Numbered from the stretch's first letter, positions 1 through 9,536 are shown. The stretch is DNA of 64,000 bases from Kitasatospora mediocidica KCTC 9733 (GCF_000744225.1 NZ_JQLN01000005.1:2193001-2257000), one strand, 5' to 3'. The notes: generated by a model from the sequence alone, not told the origin. Program-made: numbers and translations.

Positions 1-1850
1 TGCAGAGCGCCACCGGTCAGGGGGCTCACGACCTCGACGAGGCCGTGCAGTTCGACAGCCGCGTCGGCACGCGCGTCGCCCTCCTCAAGGACGGTTCCGC
101 GGCGATCGACTCCGCCGACCCGCAGGCGCCCGGCATCCTCGACACTGACCTGCTCGGCAACAAGGCCGCCGACGACCCGACCGTGGCCAACGGCCCGGGC
201 GGGAGCTTCCGCGACCGCGGGGCCGTCGAGTTCCTGGGTCTGACCTCGGCGTCGCTGGAGTTGCAGGGCCCGTACCTTCCCACCCAGGGCCCCGCTCCGC
301 TGGTGGTGTCGATGCAGGCGTCGGCGGTCAACCGCTGGAACACCAGCCTGACTTACGCCTTCGACTTCGGTGACGGCAGTGCACCGGTCATCAGCACCAA
401 CCCTCAGGTCACCCACACCTACCTGACCACCGGTGGCTACCGGCCCTCGGTCACCGTCACGGACGGGGTCGGCGGATCGCTGACGGCGAGCGTGGCGAGC
501 ACGCCCTCCCCGGTCCGGGTGACCGATCCGGGATCGCTGGCAGCGACCGTGGCCGTGACTCCCGGAGCGGCACCGCTCGGCTACCACTTCGCGGCGAACG
601 CCACGAGTCCCTGGATCGTCAACAGCTACCAGTGGACCTTCGGTGACGGCACCACGGGCACCGGCGCCGGCGTCGACCACACCTACCAGAGGGCCGGCGG
701 CTACACGGCCACCCTGACCGCCTCCGACGAGGGCGGCCACACGGTGACCGTCCAGCAGGACGTCCAGGTCGCGCTGCGGCCCGCGGGCTACGTCCCGGTC
801 GCGCCCACCCGGTTGCTGGACACCCGCACCACCGCCACCGCCCGCCTCGGGGCGGGCAGCGCGACCCTGGTCGCGCTTCCGGTGCCCGCCTCCGCCACCG
901 CGGTGGTGCTGAACGTCACCGCGACCGGCGCGACCGATTCGACGCACATCGACGTGGCGCCAACCGACAACTCCGGCACCTCGACGCTGAACCTCCTCCC
1001 GGGGCAGACGGTCGCCAACCTGGCCACCGTGGCCGTCAGCCCGGGCGACTACGTCTGGGTCCGCAACAACAGCGGCTCGGTGGACGTCGTCGTCGACCTC
1101 TTCGGCTACTACGCGCCCGCCACCGCCGACAAGTTCACCACCACGGCCCCCACCCGCCTGCTCGACACCCGTACGGGCTCCGGCGCGGCGCTCGGGCCGG
1201 GCGCCGTCACCACCGTGCAGGTGGCCGGGGTGAACGGGGTGCCGGTCGACGCGACGGCGGCCGTCCTCAACCTGACCGCCACCGCGCCCGACAGCGACGG
1301 CTTCCTCTCCGCCTACGCGGACGGCACGGCCCGTCCGGGCACGAGCAATGTCAACTTCAGCCGGGGCCAGACCGTGCCGAACCAGGCCATCGTGCCGATC
1401 GGCGCCGACGGCAAGGTGGCGGTCTACAACTTCGCCGGCCACACCCAGGTGATCGCCGACCTCTTCGGCTACTACAGCCCGGAGGGTAAGGGGCTCTTCA
1501 CCCCCGTCGCCCCGATCCGGCTGGCGGATACCCGCACCGGTGCCGGGACCAAGCTCGGGCCGGGCGCCTGGCTCAAGGTCGGCGCGGCCGTCCCGGGCGG
1601 CGTCCCGGCGAACGCGACGGCGGTAGTGCTCAACGTGACCGCCACCGAGCCCGACACGGCGAGCTACCTGGCGGTCCGGGCCGATGGCACGGGCACCCCG
1701 GGGACCAGCAACCTCAACCTGGTGCCGGGGGTGACGGTCGCCAACCACGTCTTCACCGGGCTCGACGCCAACGGCGCCTACTCCGTCTACAACCTGGCCG
1801 GGCACACCCACGTGATCACCGACCTGTTCGGCTACTTCACCGACAACTAG
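1..1850 (+). CDS. Secreted PKD-domain / triple-repeat surface protein, 5' end outside window
   Basis: The reading frame is open from base 3 to the TAG at 1848-1850, so the gene starts upstream of the window. The first visible ~70 residues end in a DRGAVEFLG stretch typical of the end of a secreted beta-helix domain. Two PKD folds follow (FDFGDGS with THTY at about codons 75-160 after base 45; WTFGDGT with DHTY at about 165-245). Then come three ~115-residue repeats, each beginning APTRLLDTRT (third copy APIRLADTRT) and ending DLFGYY or DLFGYF, at about codons 248-360, 362-478 and 484-601. Such repeat modules occur in exported actinobacterial proteins of unknown binding function. No membrane anchor or LPXTG is seen at the C-terminus, so it is probably released or loosely wall bound. 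Function beyond an extracellular adhesive or carbohydrate-associated role is not shown. Confidence 0.8.
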   Translation, partial: QSATGQGAHDLDEAVQFDSRVGTRVALLKDGSAAIDSADPQAPGILDTDLLGNKAADDPTVANGPGGSFRDRGAVEFLGLTSASLELQGPYLPTQGPAPLVVSMQASAVNRWNTSLTYAFDFGDGSAPVISTNPQVTHTYLTTGGYRPSVTVTDGVGGSLTASVASTPSPVRVTDPGSLAATVAVTPGAAPLGYHFAANATSPWIVNSYQWTFGDGTTGTGAGVDHTYQRAGGYTATLTASDEGGHTVTVQQDVQVALRPAGYVPVAPTRLLDTRTTATARLGAGSATLVALPVPASATAVVLNVTATGATDSTHIDVAPTDNSGTSTLNLLPGQTVANLATVAVSPGDYVWVRNNSGSVDVVVDLFGYYAPATADKFTTTAPTRLLDTRTGSGAALGPGAVTTVQVAGVNGVPVDATAAVLNLTATAPDSDGFLSAYADGTARPGTSNVNFSRGQTVPNQAIVPIGADGKVAVYNFAGHTQVIADLFGYYSPEGKGLFTPVAPIRLADTRTGAGTKLGPGAWLKVGAAVPGGVPANATAVVLNVTATEPDTASYLAVRADGTGTPGTSNLNLVPGVTVANHVFTGLDANGAYSVYNLAGHTHVITDLFGYFTDN

Positions 1851-1884
1851 GCCACTGGGCCACTGGGCCACCACCCCGCGAACC

Positions 1885-1927
1885 CCTGGGCCCCGTCCGG
1901 TCGGCACCTGACCGGACGGGGCCCAGG
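1885..1927. terminator. Bidirectional hairpin terminator
   Basis: A perfect 18-bp inverted repeat (arms 1885-1902 and 1910-1927, 7-nt loop) sits between the convergent stops of the PKD protein gene and the Lrp-type gene. It has no T-tract, as is usual in Streptomyces. Confidence 0.85.
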
Positions 1928-1944
1928 TCTGTCCGCTGCCCGGC

Positions 1945-2958
1945 CTACTCCACCGGATCGACCAGCCGGTGTCCGTCGGTCAGCAGGCCGGCCCGCTTGA
2001 CCGTGCGGATCACCGGCGTGAGCTCGACGTGCTGGATCGCGGGCAGCGAACCGAGTTTGTTGGTGAGGAACTCGTAGAGTTCGTCGGTGTCGCGGCACAG
2101 CACGACGGCCACCAGGTTGGCCGAGCCGGTCACGGCGGCGGCGAACGGCACGCCCGGGTGGGCGGCCAGCGCGGCGCCCGCGGCGGCGAGGCCGGCGGGG
2201 GCGACCGTGGCCCACAGGGTGGCCTGGGTGGGGAAGCCGAGCAGCGCCGGATCGATCTCGACGTCGAAGAAGAGCGCACCGGCGTCGTGGAGGTGCTCCA
2301 CCCGGCGGCGGGCGGTGGACTCCGAGAGTCCGGTGGCGCGGGCCAGTTCCGGGTAGCCGAGCCGGCCGTCGCGGGCCAGCGCCGCGAAGAGCGCGAGGTC
2401 GGTCCCGTCCAGCTGGACCTGGCCGTGGCCGGGCTGGACGGGACGTTCCAGGGCGGCCACCTGGAGCGGGGTCAGCTGGTTCAGGCCCAGCCAGCGCGAG
2501 GGGCCGCCGACGAAGGTCCGCAGCACGGTGTGCGCGGTCACCGCGGTGACCCGCCGGGTGCGCGGGAGCTTGTGCAGCAGCAGGGCGTCGCGGTCCTCCC
2601 GGGTGCGCGCCCGGGTGACGCAGTTGACCTCGGTGCCACCGGAGTTGAGGGTGACCCAGGCGATGTCCGGGCGGCGGGCCAGCGCGTCCGCGACGGCCAC
2701 GGCGGCGTCCGGGGTGCACTGCACGCGAAGCCAGGACTCCAGCAGTCCGACCCGGTGGCCGACCGGCAGGCCGACCACCCGGATCAGCCCGGCGGTGCGC
2801 AGCCGGCGGTAGCGGCGGATCACCGTCTGGTCCGAGACGTCGAGGACGGCGGCGATCTTGCTGAAGGCGGCCCGGCCGTCGATCAGCAGGGACTGCACCA
2901 GCTGGTGGTCGAGGTCGTCGAGCTGCGGGCTCTGCATACTCTGCGTGGTTTCAGTCAT
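1945..2958 (-). CDS. Lrp/AsnC family regulator, tandem double-domain form
   Basis: 337-aa DNA-binding regulator. It is twice the size of a classical Lrp (~150 aa) because it holds two copies of the HTH plus ligand module: the first HTH is at about residues 12-60 (SKIAAVLDVSDQTVIRRYRRL) and a second at about 190-235 (YPELARATGLSESTARRRVEHL), each followed by an alpha/beta AsnC-type effector domain. The ATG at 2958 lies directly after GGAAGGAG with almost no spacer, so an alternative start at the internal ATG (MQSPQ, nine codons downstream) is possible. It is divergent from a DHA2-type efflux gene, with a palindrome in the shared promoter, so it probably controls that pump and itself. The effector, perhaps an amino acid, is unknown. 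Confidence 0.85.
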   Translation of the reverse strand: MTETTQSMQSPQLDDLDHQLVQSLLIDGRAAFSKIAAVLDVSDQTVIRRYRRLRTAGLIRVVGLPVGHRVGLLESWLRVQCTPDAAVAVADALARRPDIAWVTLNSGGTEVNCVTRARTREDRDALLLHKLPRTRRVTAVTAHTVLRTFVGGPSRWLGLNQLTPLQVAALERPVQPGHGQVQLDGTDLALFAALARDGRLGYPELARATGLSESTARRRVEHLHDAGALFFDVEIDPALLGFPTQATLWATVAPAGLAAAGAALAAHPGVPFAAAVTGSANLVAVVLCRDTDELYEFLTNKLGSLPAIQHVELTPVIRTVKRAGLLTDGHRLVDPVE

Positions 2959-2972
2959 CTCCTTCCCATCGT

Positions 2973-2989
2973 ATGTCGGAATCCGGCAT
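2973..2989. promoter_or_regulatory. Candidate operator of the divergent Lrp/MFS pair
   Basis: Imperfect 17-bp palindrome ATGTCGGAATCCGGCAT, symmetric but for one pair, 14 nt upstream of the regulator start and inside the 121-bp divergent promoter region. Its size and position fit an autoregulatory Lrp/AsnC-type box. Assignment is by position only. Confidence 0.4.
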
Positions 2990-3079
2990 CAGTGGTGGTG
3001 TGGATGGAGAAGTCAACCGGTCCGGTGCGATCTTCGAGGGGACGACAAAGAGCCATGACGAACGAGAAGGAGAAGTCCG

Positions 3080-4642
3080 ATGCGCAAATGGCTGCCGCTG
3101 ACCGCGGTGTGCCTGGGGGCGTTCATGCTGCTGGTGGACGTCACCATCGTGACCGTCGCCCTGCCGGACATGGCCAGGAGCCTGCACACGTCCTTCGCCG
3201 ACCTGCAGTGGGTGATGGACATCTACGCCCTCGCGCTGGCGGCCCTGCTGCTCGGTGCCGGGTCGCTGGCCGACCTGGCCGGGCGGCGCAAGGTCTACCT
3301 GGCCGGACTGGTGCTGTTCGCCGTCGCCTCGCTGGCCTGCGGGCTGGCGACCGGCCCGGCCGTGCTGATCGCCTGCCGCGGTCTGCAGGGCATCGGCGGC
3401 GCGGCCATGTACGCCACCACGATGGCCCTGCTGAGCAGCTCCTACCAGGGCAGGGACCGCGGGATCGCGTTCGGCGTCTGGGGCGCGGTGAACGGCGCGG
3501 CGGCGGCGGCCGGCCCGGTGCTGGGCGGCCTGCTCACCCAGCACCTCGACTGGCGCTGGATCTTCTACGTCAACCTGCCGGTCAGCGCGCTGGCCGTGTT
3601 CGTGACCGTGCGGTACGTCGCCGAGTCGCGCAACCCGCACGCCAAGGGCGTCGACCTGCCCGGCATGGCCACCTTCACGCTGGCGGCCGGCGCGGTCACC
3701 TACGCGCTGATCCGGGTCGGCGACAACGGCTGGACCTCCGCCACCACGCTGGGCCTGTTCGCACTCGGGGCGCTCGCCCTGCTGGCGTTCGTGCTGGTGG
3801 AGCGGCGCAGCAGCCGTCCGATGCTGGACCTGGCGCTCTTCCGCAGCTCGTCCTTCGTCGGCATCATGCTCGGCGGTCTGCTGCTCTCCGGCGCTGCCTT
3901 CTCCTACCTGGTCTACGCCTCGCTCTGGCTGCAGTCGGTGCGCGGGATGGGGCCGGTGACCGCCGGTCTGGCCTTCCTGCCGATGAGCATCGCGGCCTTC
4001 GTGGTCTCGGCGGCGGCCGGCCGGCTGCTGCACGGGGCCTCGCCCCGGCTGACCATCGGGATCGGCATGCTGCTGATCGGCGCGGGCGCGCTGTTGCAGT
4101 CCACCGTCGGTGCGGGGTCGAGTTGGACGGCCCTGCTGCCCGGCCTGGCGCTGACCGGTGTCGGGGTGGGTCTGGCGACGCCGTCGTTGGCCGCCGCCGC
4201 GATGGCCGCGGTACCGGTCGAGCGCGGCGGGATGGCGGCCGGTGCCGTCAACACGGCGCGCCAGCTGGGCAACGCGCTGGGCATCGCGGTGCTGGGCGCG
4301 GTCTTCCAGGACAAGGTGCTGGCCGAGCTGCGCGCCTCGGCCGGCGCGCTGACGGACCCGAAGACCACCGCGGACGCGCTCACCGGCGGCCGGGCGGCAG
4401 CCGTGATCGCCCGCACGGCTCCCGAGCACCGGGCCGCGGTGTCGCAGCTGGTGCACGAGGTGTTCGCCGCCGGGCTGCGGCAGACCTTCCTGGTGGCCGG
4501 TGCGATGGGTCTGGTGGGCGGGGTGATCGTGCTGCTGCTGGTCCGTCGGTCCGCCACCCCCGCGGGCGCGCCGAAGGGCGGACCTGGTCAGGCCCGCCCC
4601 TCGGTGAAGCCGGCGTCGGCTCAGGAGGCGATCAGCGGGTAG
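3080..4642 (+). CDS. DHA2 family (EmrB/QacA-type) drug:H+ antiporter, MFS
   Basis: 520-aa integral membrane protein with about 14 predicted membrane helices, the DHA2 pattern. Helix 1 carries LLVDVTIVTVALP, matching the family motif D1 (LDxTIVNVALP), and the loop after helix 2 carries the MFS signature GSLADLAGRRKVY. The ATG is preceded by GAAGGAG at a good 7-nt distance. Proton-driven export of toxic or antibiotic compounds across the cytoplasmic membrane is the family role; the substrate cannot be read from sequence. It is divergently transcribed from the Lrp-type regulator. Its last 22 bases overlap the 3' end of the convergent small secreted protein gene. Confidence 0.88.
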   Translation: MRKWLPLTAVCLGAFMLLVDVTIVTVALPDMARSLHTSFADLQWVMDIYALALAALLLGAGSLADLAGRRKVYLAGLVLFAVASLACGLATGPAVLIACRGLQGIGGAAMYATTMALLSSSYQGRDRGIAFGVWGAVNGAAAAAGPVLGGLLTQHLDWRWIFYVNLPVSALAVFVTVRYVAESRNPHAKGVDLPGMATFTLAAGAVTYALIRVGDNGWTSATTLGLFALGALALLAFVLVERRSSRPMLDLALFRSSSFVGIMLGGLLLSGAAFSYLVYASLWLQSVRGMGPVTAGLAFLPMSIAAFVVSAAAGRLLHGASPRLTIGIGMLLIGAGALLQSTVGAGSSWTALLPGLALTGVGVGLATPSLAAAAMAAVPVERGGMAAGAVNTARQLGNALGIAVLGAVFQDKVLAELRASAGALTDPKTTADALTGGRAAAVIARTAPEHRAAVSQLVHEVFAAGLRQTFLVAGAMGLVGGVIVLLLVRRSATPAGAPKGGPGQARPSVKPASAQEAISG

Positions 4643-4938
4643 TGCACCGTGTGGCGGAAGTTGAGGTTGCCCTGCAGGGCGCCCACGCCGCCGGAGTTGC
4701 CGGCGACGGCGGTGGTGTTGTTCTGGTTGCTGCCGCCGGAGCCGGTGGCGGTCTGCTGCGAGGCGTTGCCGTTGCCGGTCACGCTGCCGACCACATTGCC
4801 GGAGCCCCAGTTGCTGACGACGCTGCTGTTGGATCCGTTGTCGGATCCGGCGCCGTTGTCGGCCTGGGCGCTGCCGATGCCGATGACGAGGAAGGCACCG
4901 AGGGCGGTGAGGGCGGTGAGTGCACGGGTACGGGACAC
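4621..4938 (-). CDS. Small secreted Asn/Gly/Ser-rich protein
   Basis: 105 aa beginning at GTG 4938, with AGGGAG 7 nt upstream. The N-terminus (about residues 1-26, ending GSAQA before DNG) is a clear Sec signal peptide. The mature part is low-complexity, rich in Asn, Gly, Ser, Thr and Val, with repeated GN/SN steps such as GSGNVVGSVTGNGNAS, and ends NFRHTVHYPLIAS. This composition resembles small surface-active or amyloid-like exported proteins of streptomycetes, but the chaplin signature with its paired cysteines is absent (there is no Cys at all). No function can be assigned. It overlaps the convergent MFS gene by 22 bp. Confidence 0.7.
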   Translation of the reverse strand: MSRTRALTALTALGAFLVIGIGSAQADNGAGSDNGSNSSVVSNWGSGNVVGSVTGNGNASQQTATGSGGSNQNNTTAVAGNSGGVGALQGNLNFRHTVHYPLIAS

Positions 4939-5214
4939 GATGGTCTCCCTAGTTCTGCCGAAAGGCTGCGAGTGTGGCGCTCCCGGGGTGGCCGCCCCGG
5001 CCGCGCCGTTGTCTGACGTCGCACCAGCAGCATCCCCCAGCGGATCGGCCGAACTCCATGGATTCCAGGGCGATTCGCTCAATGGTGTCAAATGGGTGAG
5101 AACGCCCGCCGGCGAGGTTTGCGCGACCCCGCCCAGGGAAGCCCGTGACCCGGTCGGTGGGCGCCTGGGGAAAGCGCTGGTCCCAGGTTTGTCGTACTGG
5201 CAGACTGGGGCCTC

Positions 5215-7146
5215 ATGTCTGATGGTCACGAGCCAGACCGCACCCCGGGCGGCACACCGGGCGCGCCGCAGAACCTGCGCACCACCGAGGTCGACCTCGG
5301 CGGCCTGGTCAGCGTCCTCGCCACGCACCTCTACTCCACCCCGCTGGTCGCCCTGCGCGAACTCGTGCAGAACGCGCACGACTCGCACACCCGCAGGCGG
5401 CTGGAGGACCCGGACGGCGCGGCCGCCCACACCCCCGAGATCCGGGTGCGCGCCGGCGCCCGGACGGTGTCGATCGAGGACACCGGGGCCGGCCTGACCG
5501 AGCCGGAGATCCACGCCTACCTGGCCACCGTCGGCACCGGCTACACCCGGCTGCTGCGCGAGGTGACCGGCAACGAGGAGCTGATCGGGGCCTTCGGCCT
5601 CGGCTTCCTCTCCGCCTTCTCGGTGGCCGACGAGGTCACCGTCACCACCACCTCGCACCGCGAGCCCGGGCAGGGCCACCGCTACCGCAGCCGCGGCGGC
5701 GAGCAGTACAGCGTCGAGCCGGTCGCGCCGCGCCGCACCCCGGGCACCGTCGTCGAGTTGGCCCTGAAGGCCGAGCACGCGCAGCTCGCCGACGAGCACG
5801 CGCTGCGCGAGGTCCTGGGCCGCTACTGCGTCCTGCTGAGCGTGCCGGTCTACGTCGGCGACGACGAGAAGCCGGTCAACGCGATCCCGGTGCCGTGGCG
5901 CGAGCCCGTCCCGTCGACCGGTCTGTACGCGGCCCGGATGGACTTCGCGGCCGCCTTCGGCCGCCGCTTCGAGCCGCTCACCGCCTTCCCGCTCAACCCG
6001 GCCGACGAGGGCGCCGACAGCGTCGGCCTGCTCTGGGTGCAGGACGGCGGCACCTACGGCAGCAGCGACAACCGCGACCTGGCCGTCTACCTGCGCGGCA
6101 TGCTCCTGGCCGACGACGCCCGTGACCTGCTGCCCAGTTGGGCCGGTTTCATCGGCGGCGTGGTCGAGTCCGCCCGGCTCACCCCGACCGCCAGCCGCGA
6201 GGACCTCCAGCGCGACGAGCACTACCGGGCGCTGCAACAGGAGTTGACCGACGCGATCGTCAACGGCCTGTACGAGACGGCCAGGTTGTACCCGAGCGCC
6301 TGGCGCCGGATCCTGGCCCGGCACGGGCAGGACCTGCTGGGCGCGGCGCTCTGCGACGACCGGCTCTTCACCCTCCTCGCCGACGACGTCCCGGTTCCCA
6401 CCTCGCAGGGCGACCTGACGGCGGGTGCGCTGCGCGCCGCGGGCAACGGCGCCGTGCACGTCGCGCTCGGCTCGGGCGGCGGGTTCGAGGAGATGCTCTA
6501 CCGGGCCATGCAGGTCCCGATCGCGCGCGGCGACCGCTACGCGGTGCTGCCCTTCCTGCGCCGCTACGCCCAGTTGCGGGACTGCCGGATCATCGAACTG
6601 GGCGCCGAGAGCGGCAACCGCGAGCTGTTCCGCGACCCGCAGACCCCGCTGCCCGCCGAGGAGACGGCCTGGCTGGCCGCCGCGCTGGCCGACCCGGGCG
6701 AGCAGCTGGTGCCGGCCAGGTTCGACCCGCCCGGCCTGCCGCTGGTGCTGGTGCCCGACCGCGAGGCCGAGCTGAAGGCCAGGATCGAGGACGACGCGGC
6801 CGACGCCCGGATCCCGTCGGCCGCCCTGCGGCTGGCCCGCGCCTTCACCGCCCGTACCGACGGCACGGTCAAGGCCCGGCTCTACCTCAACACCGCCTCG
6901 CCGGCCGTTCGCGACCTGCTGGCGGCCTACCGCTCGGGCCACACCGGCAGCGCCACGGCGGCGGGCCTGCTGCGCTCGCTCAAGGTGATCATGGCCGCGG
7001 CGGCCGGATCCGCGGCCGGCGACCTCACGGCCGCGCTGGCCGGAGTGGGCACGGCGGTCGCGGCACTCACCGCGCCGACCGAGGCGCTGTCAGTGGAGCT
7101 CGGCACACTGCTCGGGAACGACGAACGAGGGGAGGACGCCCGATGA
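5215..7146 (+). CDS. Hsp90 (HtpG-like) family chaperone
   Basis: 643-aa cytoplasmic Hsp90-family ATPase. GHKL ATP-binding motifs are in order in the first ~150 residues: LRELVQNAHDS (N-box), VSIEDTGAGLT (DxGxG) and GAFGLGFLSAF (glycine lid, HtpG GQFGVGFYSAF). LTPTASREDLQ matches the middle-domain LNVSREILQ segment whose Arg senses the gamma phosphate. Hsp90 proteins remodel client proteins by ATP-driven dimer clamping. It is diverged from canonical HtpG. The ATG has no convincing Shine-Dalgarno; a CAGACT hexamer 8 nt upstream suggests a leaderless or near-leaderless message. Its stop overlaps the start of the next gene (ATGA), so the two products should be made together. Confidence 0.88.
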   Translation: MSDGHEPDRTPGGTPGAPQNLRTTEVDLGGLVSVLATHLYSTPLVALRELVQNAHDSHTRRRLEDPDGAAAHTPEIRVRAGARTVSIEDTGAGLTEPEIHAYLATVGTGYTRLLREVTGNEELIGAFGLGFLSAFSVADEVTVTTTSHREPGQGHRYRSRGGEQYSVEPVAPRRTPGTVVELALKAEHAQLADEHALREVLGRYCVLLSVPVYVGDDEKPVNAIPVPWREPVPSTGLYAARMDFAAAFGRRFEPLTAFPLNPADEGADSVGLLWVQDGGTYGSSDNRDLAVYLRGMLLADDARDLLPSWAGFIGGVVESARLTPTASREDLQRDEHYRALQQELTDAIVNGLYETARLYPSAWRRILARHGQDLLGAALCDDRLFTLLADDVPVPTSQGDLTAGALRAAGNGAVHVALGSGGGFEEMLYRAMQVPIARGDRYAVLPFLRRYAQLRDCRIIELGAESGNRELFRDPQTPLPAEETAWLAAALADPGEQLVPARFDPPGLPLVLVPDREAELKARIEDDAADARIPSAALRLARAFTARTDGTVKARLYLNTASPAVRDLLAAYRSGHTGSATAAGLLRSLKVIMAAAAGSAAGDLTAALAGVGTAVAALTAPTEALSVELGTLLGNDERGEDAR

Positions 7147-9536
7147 CCACGGACGTCTGGGGCTGGGTCCACGACACGCACGCCCGGCTGGTCGAGGACG
7201 GCCAGCACCGGCTGGCCACCGCACTGGCCGAGATCGCCGGCCACGCCGTCGACGGGCGCAACGACCAGCTCGACGCGATGTTCCCCGAGGCGCTGGCCTC
7301 GGCCCGCGCGCTCGGCCTGCCCTGGGCCGAGGTCTTCCTGCGGCACTGGCGGCTGCAGAACCTGCTGAACAAGCGTCACCAGGGCGAGGAGGCGATGGCC
7401 GAGGCGGTCTCACTGCTGGAGTTCGCGCACCGCGAGGAGACCGCCGGCTGCCCGCAGTCGGTCTGCGCGGTGCAGGACTTCACGATCTGCCACGCCAACA
7501 TCGACGGCCCGGGCTACGTCCCCGAGCGGCTCGCGGTGCTGGAGGAGGCGCTGGAGCGCGTGGAGCCGGCCCGGGCCTGCTTCGACTGCCTCTCCCGCGA
7601 GTACGCCGACACGCTGGAGGACGACGGCCGCGCCGAGGCCGCACTCGCCCACCTGGACCGCGCGCAGAGCCGGATCCAGGCGGCCGGCGAGCGCGTCTCG
7701 CTGGCCTTCGGGCACGCCCGTGCCTCCGCCCTCTACCGGCTCGGCCGCTACGAGGACGTGCTGAGCACGCTGGACACCGCCGAGCAGGCCTACGTCGCCG
7801 CCCGCAACGTCCTGGACGACGACGACCGCCGCAAACTCGCCGTCCACCGGGCCCGGGCGCTGGCCGCGCTCGGCCGCTGGGAGCAGGCGCTTGAGCAGCT
7901 GCCGCCGGCCGAGGAGGCCGACGCGTTTGCGGACGTCCGGCACCGCTGGGCCGACGCGGTGGAACTCCTGGTCGCGGCCGGCCAGTACCCCGACGACGTC
8001 CGCCTGGGCGTCCGGCTGGCCGGCTGGGTCTCCTACCTGGACGCCGCCGGTTCGCACCGCCCGTGCCTGGAACTGGCCCTGGTGGCCGGCCGGTTGGCGG
8101 TCCGCCGGGGGGCCGGTACGGTGGCCCTCGCGCTGGTCGCCACCGGTGAGCGCAAGCTGTCCGGCCTGCGCCGGACGGACGGGGTGGCCGAGCGCCTGGC
8201 CGCCCTGCGGGCCGATGCGCTGGCCCTGGGTTCCCCCGAACTGCCGGTGCCGGCCGACGAGTTGCTGGACTGGCTGGACGCCCGCCCCGAAACCGGCGAC
8301 CAGGACCCGGAGGGTGACGCCGACCTGCTGACCGCCGCCTGGGCGCTGGTCGGCGGGCAGGCCGCCGCCGACCCGGCCCCGGCCACCGACCTGCTGCTGC
8401 GGCTGGCCGGGCTGCTCGCCTCGCTCGGCCACGAGCACGCCTCCGCCGAGCTGCTCTGGGCCCGCCTGGAGCAGGACCCGGGCCACCAGCAGCTGACCGG
8501 CATGCTCGGCTCGGTGCTGATCGAGGCCCGCGACGACGACGGCATCCGCCGGCTGGCCGACCTGTTGGCCGAGCGCAGCCCGGGCGACGCGCACTGGGTC
8601 CGGGCCCGCTGGGCGATCGCCGAGAGCCGCTGGGCCCAGGCCGTCGAGAGCTGCGAGGCGCTGCTCGTCCTGGAGCCCGACCGGATCAATCCGCGCCGGC
8701 TGGCCGCGGCCGCCGCCACCGAGCTCGGCGACCACGCCGCGGCCCAGCGGTTCTTCGAGGCGCTGCTGGAGTACGCCCTGCCGGTCGAGGGCACCCCGCC
8801 CGAGGAGCTGTACCGGACCGTCCAGGAGTCCGACCTCTGGCATCTGCTGACCGCCGCCACCGCCAACCGCGACTGGCCCGCGGTGCGTGCCGCCGGTGCC
8901 CGGCTGGGCATCGAGTTCGACCAGTCGGAGGGCCCGGTCGAGGAGGAGTGGCAGCTCGTCACCGTCCGCTCGCGGCGCACCAACGGCGCGACCACCGACC
9001 TGCCGGCCGTCCGCACCGGCCCGGCCACCGCGCGGATCCTGCCGGTGCTGGGCGAGGACGTCCCGCTCAACCACCGGGACGTGGTGGTCTTCGGCCCCGC
9101 CCTGCTGGAGAGCCCGCCGGCCGAGGACGCCTCGCAGGAGGAGCGGGAGCGCTGGCGGCCGACCTTCGAGCTGCTCACCCTGCTCGACCCGGCCGGGTAC
9201 ACGACGTACTGGCTGGACGGCGGCTGGCCCGGACCGGAGGCCTGGGGCGAGTTCCGCTCCGCGCTGGGCGAGGCCGGCTACGGCGTCTGGGCGTACAGCG
9301 GCAGCCAGTACCTGATCACCGACCCGGACGGTTCGGGCGAGGCGGACGGCGGCGAGCTGCCCGGGATCTACGCGGCGCTCGGGGTGCCGCCGACGGCCTC
9401 CGCCGCCGAGGCGGACGCGCTGCTGCACGAGCTGACGGGCAGCTGGGCGCACCCGCTCTCCTGGCTCGACCTGGCCAAGGCGGCCGGGGCGGACCCGGCC
9501 CCGCACGAGGAGGTCATCGAGCGCTACGGGCTCTGA
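7143..9536 (+). CDS. TPR-like repeat protein, probable partner of the Hsp90
   Basis: 797 aa starting at ATG 7143, which overlaps the Hsp90 stop by 4 nt (ATGA), so translation is coupled. Most of the protein is alpha-helical with repeated ~34-residue helical pairs rich in A, L, E and R (for example ALARALGLPWAEVFLRHWRL, ALYRLGRYEDVLSTLDTAE and ALAALGRWEQALEQLPPAEE), the look of degenerate TPRs at about residues 10-290 and 390-590. The C-terminal ~200 residues are different and may be a separate effector or client-binding domain. TPR proteins are classic Hsp90 co-chaperones in eukaryotes; a bacterial co-chaperone role here is inferred from the operon. No enzymatic motif is seen. Confidence 0.8.
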   Translation: MTTDVWGWVHDTHARLVEDGQHRLATALAEIAGHAVDGRNDQLDAMFPEALASARALGLPWAEVFLRHWRLQNLLNKRHQGEEAMAEAVSLLEFAHREETAGCPQSVCAVQDFTICHANIDGPGYVPERLAVLEEALERVEPARACFDCLSREYADTLEDDGRAEAALAHLDRAQSRIQAAGERVSLAFGHARASALYRLGRYEDVLSTLDTAEQAYVAARNVLDDDDRRKLAVHRARALAALGRWEQALEQLPPAEEADAFADVRHRWADAVELLVAAGQYPDDVRLGVRLAGWVSYLDAAGSHRPCLELALVAGRLAVRRGAGTVALALVATGERKLSGLRRTDGVAERLAALRADALALGSPELPVPADELLDWLDARPETGDQDPEGDADLLTAAWALVGGQAAADPAPATDLLLRLAGLLASLGHEHASAELLWARLEQDPGHQQLTGMLGSVLIEARDDDGIRRLADLLAERSPGDAHWVRARWAIAESRWAQAVESCEALLVLEPDRINPRRLAAAAATELGDHAAAQRFFEALLEYALPVEGTPPEELYRTVQESDLWHLLTAATANRDWPAVRAAGARLGIEFDQSEGPVEEEWQLVTVRSRRTNGATTDLPAVRTGPATARILPVLGEDVPLNHRDVVVFGPALLESPPAEDASQEERERWRPTFELLTLLDPAGYTTYWLDGGWPGPEAWGEFRSALGEAGYGVWAYSGSQYLITDPDGSGEADGGELPGIYAALGVPPTASAAEADALLHELTGSWAHPLSWLDLAKAAGADPAPHEEVIERYGL

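Noticed and set aside
1969..5016. Very long open frame on the plus strand across the Lrp and MFS genes
   Set aside because: It is the antisense/off-frame shadow of two well-supported genes in GC-rich DNA, with no ribosome site or domain.
4621..6942. Long minus-strand frame covering the Hsp90 gene
   Set aside because: Only its last 105 codons (4938-4621) carry a signal peptide and ribosome site; the rest mirrors the Hsp90 reading frame.
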